From: CAWCBG01 sp963793845
GTDB lineage: Bacteria; Acidobacteriota; Terriglobia; Terriglobales; Acidobacteriaceae
Assembly (NCBI GenBank): GCA_963793845.1
Contig: CAWCBG010000012.1
Location: 310,001-374,000 of the forward strand
Direction of reading: 5' to 3'
Length of the DNA: 64,000 nucleotides
In this document: positions 49,359-56,703 of the stretch, in pieces
How the letters are laid out: the number at the start of each line of letters is the position of its first letter
Numbering within the stretch: position 1 is the stretch's first letter
Notes under the pieces: generated by a model
What the model was told of the DNA's origin: nothing
The model's input: the letters and a program-made list of their open reading frames with translations, nothing else
Databases searched by the model: none
Position numbers and translations under genes: made by a program

Positions 49359-51718
49359 TCAGAATGCATACCGCAACGCCAAGGTCGTGTTGTTGGCGTG
49401 GAAATACCGCGGCGCCGTCGGACCGACGAAAGAGTCTTCGCCGTACTGGTAGTAATTCCAGTCCGCCTTGAAGGCTATGTTCTTATGGAGATTGAGGGTG
49501 AGCCCCGCCAGCGGCGACTGATAGGTCGATGACAGAGGGCCCAACGGTAACAGGAGATTCAGGTTTGTCGTATTGCCCTGATTGCTGACCACGTTGTATC
49601 CCAGCCGCATGGTGAGACGCTGAACCGGCGTCAGCGTTAGCGCGAAGTATCCATACTGGGTGTGAGTGTTATAGAAACCGTACGTTTGCAGCAGCGACGG
49701 ATCCCCGGCGCACGTGGTCGTGTCGGGCGGGTTGACCGTTCCGGAATAGCAGAGGAACATGTTCTGCTGAATGGCGTCGAAGTTATACGCCATGTCGATG
49801 CCCCAGTACTTGTTGGGATTGATCATGGCATTCAGCGACGTCGAGTAGTTGTGCTGGTTGTAGTCGATGTCGCTGGTGTTGTTCTTGGCCTGCTGAAAGA
49901 GCAGGTTCGCGCCCACCGTCATCCACGGGCGCGGAGAGTACGAGACATTCCCGGAGATCTTGAACGAACTCAGCGGATCGGTGCGGTAGATCCAGTTGTC
50001 GGCGCCGCCAAACTTGGCATCAACGTTGGCATGCAGGGTGCTTCCCTTGCGGAACCACGCGCCCAATACCCCGGCGTATTGGTTGATCTCTGTGGTGGGC
50101 GAGCCCCAGGGCGCGAGCACGCCGACGAAGGTGCAGCTTCCGTCAGCGTTCAAAGGCAGCCCAACGCAGTTACCGCGATTGGGATTGTTGGGGTAGTAAA
50201 TGTCGCCCATGGAGCCGTTGAAGGTATCTCCCGGCTGAATAATGTTGTTGGTCCAGACAAACCCGACACGCACTCCAAAGAATCGCGAAATGTCATACAG
50301 CGCCTGGAAATCGTTCTCCTTCATATCCTGGCCGACCATGTTCACCCACTGCTCGTTGAGGATGTCGGCCGGAGAAGACGAGCTGTGCTGCAGAATCGTA
50401 GGCGGGAAAAAACGCAACCGAGCTGAGTAACGTAGCCGTACCCCCGCTGGCTGCGCCGAAGAAACTGGCTTCCGAATCCTGCAGCGATCCTGCAACACTG
50501 AAGTTACGAAATTGGAACGTTTCCATCAGTCTAAACTTCTCATTAATCTTGAACGTGGCGGTCAGATCGGCCGAGGATGAATTCCATTTCGAGCTCGAGC
50601 CGCTGCCATAGGTGTTATAGGCAAGCACGCCGCTTCGGCTGCTCAGCCCGGAGAAGGTCTCATAAATGGGCGCGCCGGAATGAGCATGGCTGTACTGGTA
50701 CTGTCCGTTGAAGTCGAGCCACTTAAGGGACGATGACCTGAGGTTGACCTGCTCGGTCGGGATCGACGTCTTGGTTGCCTCATAAAAGTTCGAGCTGAAG
50801 AAACCGTTGCATGAGGGATTGGCGATGCCATTCTTCAGCGGCGCGCTGCACGGGCTCCCGCCGTTGAACCACGGCAGCCCCAGGGAAACCGGGGTTCCAT
50901 TCGCGAGTGGCCATGAGTTGAAGGGATTCAGCGTGTAGTTCGAAGTCCCCGAGTAGAACTGCCACATCTGCGTGTAGCTCAGCGTAGTTCTCTTGGTCAT
51001 CCGAAAGTCGGCTCCGACGCGAACCCCGTTCAACGTGTCGTTCCAGTATTGATTTTCCAGTGCGTCGGTACCCTCGTGAACGCTACTAAAGGCAGGCCCG
51101 ATGATGCGGTTGCGGTTGTAGTCAGCCCGGAACGAGAGCCGCTTCATGGGGAATAACACCAGGTCGTAGTTGTAAAGGTTCTGCGAATCGTAATAGGTGT
51201 GGGGCGAATTGAGAATCGGAATATACGGAGTCCCGGTGGGCGGGTTGAGCGGGTTGGCGAAGAGGTCGTAATCGAAATAGTTCTCCATGTGCTGGTAACT
51301 GCCGCTGAACCGGTACCACCCATACTTAGACACATTCATGCGGGCGGCCTGTTGGGGATCGCCTCCCCAGCCGAAGCTGTTGAAGGTCAAGGTATCGAAC
51401 CAATCCTCGTGGGTGATCGACTGCATGGTGAGCGCCTGGTCCAGAATGCGAGCGCCGCTCTGCTGATCGACCAGCGTGTCATACATTGCCTGGCTGCCGG
51501 TTACCGACGAGATGCGGCCGCCGAAATCGATCGATTGCGTGACATGGAAGCCGCCAATGTCCTTGCCTTCAACATCGCCGCTCGCCGGCGTGCCTGAGCT
51601 AGCCGATGTCGTTTGTCCGGAACTCTGCGCGAAAGTGTAAGCCGACAGCGACAAGCCAACCGCCGTCAGTACCACGAGCCGTACCAGAGAAGCGCCGAGA
51701 TTTTCTTTTCAGACACAT
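49359..51718 (-). CDS. MtrB/PioB-type decaheme-associated outer-membrane barrel (frameshifted)
   Basis: Large beta-barrel protein of about 780 residues that in this family forms a porin sheath around a decaheme cytochrome. Two frames, 50293-51675 and 49359-50498, join at a run of six A on the plus strand near 50410 (FFP then PTILQHSSSSPADILNEQWV). Many strands alternate aromatic residues (YGWYRFSGSYQHMENYFDYD; TTLSYTQMWQFYSGTSNYTL; LRLPYNV-like MRLGYNVVSNQGNTTNLN), and the C-terminus is TLALRYAF. A second indel at 51701-51704 may hide the true start at 51718 (MCLKR, then LGASLVRLVVLTAVGLSL), giving a good signal peptide. The N-terminal CxxC of Shewanella MtrB is not seen. It directly follows the decaheme cytochrome gene. 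Confidence 0.8.
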
Positions 51719-51732
51719 CGCATGCCTCGCAA

Positions 51733-52737
51733 CTAGCGGAAGAAGACCGCGCTGAAGTTGGAACCATGAATCTGGGTGTGGCACATGGTGCACGCCTGGT
51801 ATTTGGCTGTCTGATCGTGATTCGGTCCGAGGGGACGACCAGCAGCCCCGTTCATGTTCGGCGTATGGCAACGGAGACAAAGAAAGTTGACGTTGTTCAC
51901 CTGCAACAACCGCGGATTGGCCGAGCCATGCGGCGTATGGCAGCTCAGGCAGCCTTCGTCGGTCTTCACAGGGGCATGCTCGAACACGAACGGGCCCATG
52001 GTGTCGGTGTGGCACTTGGTGCAGACTGCGAACTGTCCGGCTGCGGTGCGCAACTGCCCACCATGCTGCGTTCCGTGAGGGTTATGACAATCGCTGCACT
52101 GAATCAGTCCAACATCGACGCGATGACGGAAGGGCCGCGCGAACTCCGCCTTCTGCGCTCCGTGACAACTGAAACACAACTCCGTCTGCGACTTCACCAG
52201 CAGGAAGTTGACGTCCTTGGATGCGTGAGGATCGTGGCACGAGGTGCAACTCAGGCCGTTCTTCAGGTGGGCTGACTGGGAGAAGTTCTGCGTCTCCAGC
52301 GAGGACTGGTGACAGCCCAGGCAAATCGCCGCTGCCTTCGCCGGTGATAGCTCTTCAAAACGGATGATCTTGGTGACATCGCCGCCGCCATCAATATGCG
52401 CCTGCGCCGGGCCGTGACACCCCTGGCATCCGTGCTGGTCGCCTTTCAGCAGCGCCGAATGCGGAGTGTTGGCGAAGTGCTTTTCCCAGACCTCCTGGTG
52501 ACATGCCTGGCACGCGTCGTTGGGAGCATACCCACCCGCGGCGGCGGACGACCCGCTCGCTGCGGACTGAGCGGCGGGCGGTGTCGTTCCGGACTTGGCC
52601 TCCTGGGCACGGGAGCCGGGAGCGGTCAGACCGATCAGCAGCAGCAGCGAAAGAGCGGTTGCCGGCAACCGGGTCGCCCCTGCGAACTGACAGAATAAGG
52701 CCTTAACTTTTTGGAATGGTGGAAACCCTTGGCTCAT
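51733..52737 (-). CDS. Decaheme c-type cytochrome, MtrA/DmsE family
   Basis: 334 residues from the ATG at 52737 (MSQGFPPFQKVKALFCQFAG), with a signal (TALSLLLLIGLTAPGSRA). It carries exactly ten CxxCH heme sites (CQACH, CQGCH, CLGCH, CTSCH, CFSCH, CSDCH, CTKCH, CLSCH, CLRCH, CTMCH), the count of MtrA, DmsE and PioA. Distal His ligands such as NTPHSALLKGDQHG and SQSAHLKNG are visible. It is upstream of the MtrB-like barrel with about 14 bases between, so the pair should form a trans-outer-membrane electron conduit. No surface cytochrome (MtrC/OmcA) or reductase is next to it. Confidence 0.93.
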   Translation of the reverse strand: MSQGFPPFQKVKALFCQFAGATRLPATALSLLLLIGLTAPGSRAQEAKSGTTPPAAQSAASGSSAAAGGYAPNDACQACHQEVWEKHFANTPHSALLKGDQHGCQGCHGPAQAHIDGGGDVTKIIRFEELSPAKAAAICLGCHQSSLETQNFSQSAHLKNGLSCTSCHDPHASKDVNFLLVKSQTELCFSCHGAQKAEFARPFRHRVDVGLIQCSDCHNPHGTQHGGQLRTAAGQFAVCTKCHTDTMGPFVFEHAPVKTDEGCLSCHTPHGSANPRLLQVNNVNFLCLRCHTPNMNGAAGRPLGPNHDQTAKYQACTMCHTQIHGSNFSAVFFR

Positions 52738-52928
52738 TTCACCTCCGCCGCGACACGGATGGGACTGATGAAAGTTACCAGCGAAAATCAAGCTTCTCGA
52801 CGAAGGGAAGAGGGTTAACTGCCAAAGCTCCTAAGGAGCCGTAAATTCAATTGCTGAAGATACTGCCAAGATGGGTACCACGTCTAGCGGAATCGTTTCC
52901 GCGAGTTTGTGGAAATCCCGCCCACTTG

Positions 52929-54272
52929 TCACATTCCGTTTACGAATCTGATGAACCGCTCGATCGCTATGGCGAATTCCTCCCTCGGCGTGATCAGGCT
53001 CACAATGATGAATCCCTCGCCAGCGAAATCGTAGAAGTGCCCGGGATGAACCAGCACCCCAGTTTTTTTCAACAGCTCAATCGCGAAGGCTTCGTCCGAG
53101 CCGGTCACAGGAATGCGCAGCACCGCATACCATCCGCCCTCGATCGCCAGCCGCCGACATAGAGTCTGGCGCGCGAGCTGCGAATCCAGTTCCGCCAGGT
53201 TCTGACGGATACGGGCCAGCATCTGCGGTTGAACATTCCGCCTCTCCTCGAGCATGGCGGGAACCGCCCATTGAACAGGAGCATTCATCGACAGGTAGGT
53301 GTCGGCAATGACCTCCAGGCGAGCCAGCGCCTCGCGTTTCAGCTCCTCAGGACCGCTGACGGCGATCCATGCGACTTTCATCTGCGGCAACGCGGAGATC
53401 TTGGACAGGCCGCTCAAGGTAAACGTCAGAGCGGATTGCGCAGGGGCTAAAGCCCCAGAAATGTGATTTGGATCTGCTGACGCCGGCCTGAAGGCCGGCT
53501 CTACCCGATCGGCTCCGTGTCCGGCCGGTTCTACGGGATGCGTTCGGCGCCAAACCGGATCTAGCTGATCCTTCGACCCGCTGAAGGTGAACGGCTCCAC
53601 TGTGTCGTCGAGCTGGTAATCCAGAAACACTTCGTCAGCGATGATGGCCATCTGGTTTGCCGCGCATATACGGCTCAGCTGTTCCGCTTCGTGCGGCTTC
53701 ACATACGACCCCGTTGGATTATTGGGATGAACCACCAGCACGGCTCGGCAGCTCACGCCTTGCGCACTCGCGCCGTCGAGAGCCAATCCCAAGGAATGAA
53801 AGTCAATCTGCCATCCGTGGTCATAAACCAATTCATAGGGAATTAGCTTGACGTCCTGCAGGTCGGCAAGAAAATCGAACAGCGGATAGCTCGGCGACGG
53901 CACCAGCACCGCGTCGCCCGGATCGCAGAGCAGGCGGAAGACGAAGCTGTAGCCTTCGCTGGTGCTGGTGGTGAGGATGAGATCGTCAGGCGAGACATGG
54001 CTGTCACGTTCGGCATAGTAGTCGGCGACTGCCTCGCGCGCCACCAGCAATCCTTTCGCCTGCGGCTCGTAGATGATCGCCTCGCGATGAGTCAGCACAT
54101 TCAGCAACGCCTCTTCGCGATACCGCAGTCCGATAACCGTAGGATTGGACGCGGTCAGGTCGAGCACTTCCCTGCCCGCGCGACGATGCTCCTCCAGCGC
54201 GCAGCTGTAGCGGTTGGCGGCGAGATTCCAGTTGGTGCGGCGAGCGAACATTCGTGGGACCGTTGAATACAT
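52929..54272 (-). CDS. PLP-dependent aminotransferase class I/II with in-frame repeat insert
   Basis: 447 residues, about 45-50 longer than relatives. Fold type I motifs: ASNPTVIGLRYREEALLNVL, STSEGYSFVFRLLCDPGDAV, LVPSPSYPLFDFLADLQ, VHPNNPTGSYVKPHEAEQLS, ADEVFLDYQLD, PLP lysine Lys291 in LSGLSKISALPQMKVAW, and C-terminal VHPGHFYDF. Between EPFTFSG and ALTFTLSGLSK are about 48 residues (233-280; 53433-53576) whose DNA contains CTAAAG and CTGAAG palindromes of the intergenic repeat family. The insert keeps frame and lies just before the active-site lysine strand, in a loop where relatives have a short connection. Amino-acid substrate unknown; related to alanine or aromatic aminotransferases. 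Confidence 0.88.
   Translation of the reverse strand: MYSTVPRMFARRTNWNLAANRYSCALEEHRRAGREVLDLTASNPTVIGLRYREEALLNVLTHREAIIYEPQAKGLLVAREAVADYYAERDSHVSPDDLILTTSTSEGYSFVFRLLCDPGDAVLVPSPSYPLFDFLADLQDVKLIPYELVYDHGWQIDFHSLGLALDGASAQGVSCRAVLVVHPNNPTGSYVKPHEAEQLSRICAANQMAIIADEVFLDYQLDDTVEPFTFSGSKDQLDPVWRRTHPVEPAGHGADRVEPAFRPASADPNHISGALAPAQSALTFTLSGLSKISALPQMKVAWIAVSGPEELKREALARLEVIADTYLSMNAPVQWAVPAMLEERRNVQPQMLARIRQNLAELDSQLARQTLCRRLAIEGGWYAVLRIPVTGSDEAFAIELLKKTGVLVHPGHFYDFAGEGFIIVSLITPREEFAIAIERFIRFVNGM
53433..53576. repeat. CTGAAG-type repeat inserted in coding sequence
   Basis: Contains GGGGCTAAAGCCCC (53443-53456) and GCCGGCCTGAAGGCCGGC (53482-53499), then CTCTACCCG and GTTCTACGGG. Its length, 144 bases, is a multiple of three and contains no stop in the aminotransferase frame. 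Confidence 0.75.
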
Positions 54273-54410
54273 CGCGCAGGTGCGCCGCTGGCACCAACGT
54301 ATTGTAGCCGCACCACCGTTATCGAAACCCTCACCGACTTTTGCGCCTTTCTAAGTACTTCCCGTCAGCGGTATAATTCGCGCCGCAATTCCCTCGCGGA
54401 GGAAATCCTC

Positions 54411-55187
54411 ATGAAGAAGTTCTTCTTTGCATTGCTTCTGCTGTTGCCCGCGCTGGCACTGGCGCAAAGCCCGTTTGACGGGACCTGGAAGGTCGATATC
54501 GACAAAGCCGAGTTCAGCAAAAAGCCCGATGTCTACGAAGTCGAGAACGGAAGGTTTCGCTGCGACTCATGCGTTCCCAAAATCGAGATTAAGGCCGACG
54601 GAGAAGACCAGAAAGTTACCGGTCATCCTTATTACGACACCATGTCCGTAAAGATCGTGGACGATCACTCGATCGACGAGACCGAAAAGCGCGGCGACAA
54701 AGTAGTGGGAACCTCGAAATACACCGTCTCCAGCGACGGCAAGACTCTCACCATCGATTGGGTGGACAACGGACAGCCCAGCGGCGGCCCGGTGAAGGGG
54801 CAAGCCATGTTTACCCGGGTCGGCAAGGTTCCCTCGGGAAATGCCGTCTCTGGCTCGTGGCGCGTGCGCAAAGCCGAGGGCTCGGAGAATGGGCTCCTCT
54901 TCACTTACAAGGCGGTGGACGCCGACACCTTGAGCCTCAGCACGCCAACCGGACAGTCGTATACGGCGAAGCTGGGAGGGCCGCAAGTTCCGTACGTCGG
55001 CGATCCCGGAACTACCACGGTCTCGCTGAAACGCGTCGGAGACAGTGTCGAAGAGACCGACTATCGCGACGGCAAGCCGATTTCCATCGCCAAGATGAGC
55101 GTCTCGGCGGACGGAAAGACCATGACCATCGTGGTCGACGACAAGCTGCATGACCGGACCAGCAAGTTCACGGCGACCAAGCAATAG
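54411..55187 (+). CDS. Secreted protein with two lipocalin-like repeats
   Basis: 258 residues with a signal peptide (MKKFFFALLLLLPALALAQS). Two halves of about 115 residues have the same order: FDGTWKVDIDKAEFSKKPDV ... KYTVSSDGKTLTIDWVD and GSWRVRKAEGSENGLLF ... KMSVSADGKTMTIVVDDKLH. The repeated SxDGKTxTIxxxD motif and beta-rich pattern suggest tandem lipocalin-like barrels that could bind a small hydrophobic ligand. A CDSC motif lies in the first half (RCDSCVPKIEIKADG). This type is common in acidobacteria; function unknown. AGGA precedes the ATG. It is divergent from the aminotransferase. Confidence 0.7.
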   Translation: MKKFFFALLLLLPALALAQSPFDGTWKVDIDKAEFSKKPDVYEVENGRFRCDSCVPKIEIKADGEDQKVTGHPYYDTMSVKIVDDHSIDETEKRGDKVVGTSKYTVSSDGKTLTIDWVDNGQPSGGPVKGQAMFTRVGKVPSGNAVSGSWRVRKAEGSENGLLFTYKAVDADTLSLSTPTGQSYTAKLGGPQVPYVGDPGTTTVSLKRVGDSVEETDYRDGKPISIAKMSVSADGKTMTIVVDDKLHDRTSKFTATKQ

Positions 55188-55284
55188 ATCAAGCAATAGA
55201 TAAGGTCGTAACGTATTCTGGGAGCCGAAGCTGGTGGTCACGGGCTGATCGAGGTTCAGGACCGGAGAACCGGGAGGGACGTGC

Positions 55285-56022
55285 ATGTTCCATCGAAAGC
55301 ACTCCGCCAAGCATGGCGGAAAGTCGTATTCGGGCGTGGCCGAAGCGCACAACGACTCCCCTGCCGGTGGAGGCGGCCCGGGCGGGTTCACCAATGCCAT
55401 CCCGCTCGGCATCAACCCCGAGTATGATGTCTGCGGTCCGTGTCCGGGAGTTCTGGGCCTCGATGCCTACTTTATCGGCGACAAGTCGAGCGTCGTCATG
55501 CCAAGCCAGTTCGGTGTAGTGGCAAGCACGCCGGCTGCATCGGCGGGAAGTTCCAAGGACAAGGATCCGGACATCGAGGCCTTGGACCTTTCCGACAAAG
55601 CGAAGAAGGCGGCTTACCGACTAAAGGCCAAGTTTCCCAACATCGTCTTCACCAGCGGGCGGCGCGATAAAGCCGCGCAAGCCAGGGCGATGGCCAGCAA
55701 TGTGGTGCTCAACCGTAAGTGGATCAAGCAGACCTACCACAGCAGCGAAGCCATCAAGGCCTGTCAGAAATGGGTGGACGATCATCCCGAGAAGAAAACC
55801 AAGGCCGAGATCGCCGCTGGTCTGAAGAGCGTGTTGGATGGCCTGACGGACAAGGAGCTTGCGCAGGTGAGCAAGCACCTGTCGGGCGACGCTTTTGACG
55901 TTCAGCCGGTCACCAACGATGCCAAGGAAATCAAGCACATGCTGCGTGAGCTGACCAAGGAAACAGGCGGAAAGTTTCTGGACAAGGAAGGTGGGCTGGT
56001 GCGATGGCACGCACAGTTCTAG
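55285..56022 (+). CDS. Possible M15-like (VanY/D,D-peptidase fold) protein
   Basis: 245 residues without signal peptide. After a Gly/Pro-rich N-terminus (DSPAGGGGPGGFTNAIPLGI) and a CGPC motif, the C-terminal 160 residues have the order expected of M15-type zinc peptidases: FTSGRRDKAAQARAMASNVV, helix, then SKHLSGDAFDVQPV (His and Asp zinc ligands) and the terminal VRWHAQF (third His). Such enzymes cut peptidoglycan peptides. GGGAGG precedes the ATG at 55285. Its stop overlaps by 19 bases the start of a gene for a secreted Cys-rich protein. It could be an exported cell-wall hydrolase without Sec signal (effector-like) or a phage-derived remnant; not proven. Confidence 0.65.
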   Translation: MFHRKHSAKHGGKSYSGVAEAHNDSPAGGGGPGGFTNAIPLGINPEYDVCGPCPGVLGLDAYFIGDKSSVVMPSQFGVVASTPAASAGSSKDKDPDIEALDLSDKAKKAAYRLKAKFPNIVFTSGRRDKAAQARAMASNVVLNRKWIKQTYHSSEAIKACQKWVDDHPEKKTKAEIAAGLKSVLDGLTDKELAQVSKHLSGDAFDVQPVTNDAKEIKHMLRELTKETGGKFLDKEGGLVRWHAQF

Positions 56023-56579
56023 AGCTCTTGCGCGTCCTGACAATTTGCCTGCTGCTGGGTTTCACCGCGTCCTCGCTGGCCTTCGCCCACCAAGCGCCAA
56101 ACTCCTCCTGTTCGCCCAACGCCTTGTCGGAAATCCCGGCGGCGCGGCAGAGTGCCTTCCGCCAATACCAGAAGACAGTCGAGTCTGGAGTCTTCTACCG
56201 CGAGCTGGTGAGCAAGCTTGGCAATCCGCAATCGTGCCGGAAGAGTATCGACGACCAGAACATGAGCCTGTCTTACACTTTTCGCAGCGATGCCCGCCTG
56301 GACGCTCACTTTGATTCGAGTATCGAGTACTCCGAGCAGCGGATGCAGCTCCCCGGTTTGACCTCCGACAGCGCGCTTGCCTTGCTGAAGGCGGCCGAGA
56401 AAGACCTTTACGGAGCCAATGGCTGCGGCATCCAGTGGAAACGTTCCAAGCGCGAGACCGACGACCAGCATCCCGGATCGTCGCAGGTGGTCTACAAAGG
56501 CAAGACCTGCAATTGCCAGGCGCGAGTGGTCTACGATCACAATGCAATCGTCGCAGTGCTCCTGCAAAGTGCCTGCTAG
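56004..56579 (+). CDS. Small secreted cysteine-rich protein, coupled to M15-like gene
   Basis: 191 residues with a signal peptide (LLRVLTICLLLGFTASSLAF). The mature protein has six or so cysteines (NSSCSPNA, PQSCRKS, NGCGIQW, GKTCNCQARV, QSAC), suited to periplasmic disulfides. Other segments: ARQSAFRQYQKTVESGVFYR and TFRSDARLDAHFDSSIEYSE. No family recognised. The start codon lies inside the preceding gene (19-base overlap), so translation is coupled. A periplasmic partner encoded next to a signal-less wall hydrolase recalls effector-immunity pairs, which is inference only. Confidence 0.65.
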   Translation: MARTVLELLRVLTICLLLGFTASSLAFAHQAPNSSCSPNALSEIPAARQSAFRQYQKTVESGVFYRELVSKLGNPQSCRKSIDDQNMSLSYTFRSDARLDAHFDSSIEYSEQRMQLPGLTSDSALALLKAAEKDLYGANGCGIQWKRSKRETDDQHPGSSQVVYKGKTCNCQARVVYDHNAIVAVLLQSAC

Positions 56580-56703
56580 CCGATCAGGGACCGCAGTCCT
56601 GGTTGGAGAAGTTTGTCGCTGCAAGCGATAACCGAATCGACCAAACCACAATCCCGCCCAGAACCTGAAGGCGGCATTCTTGTTCTTCTCCAGAATTGTC
56701 AGC

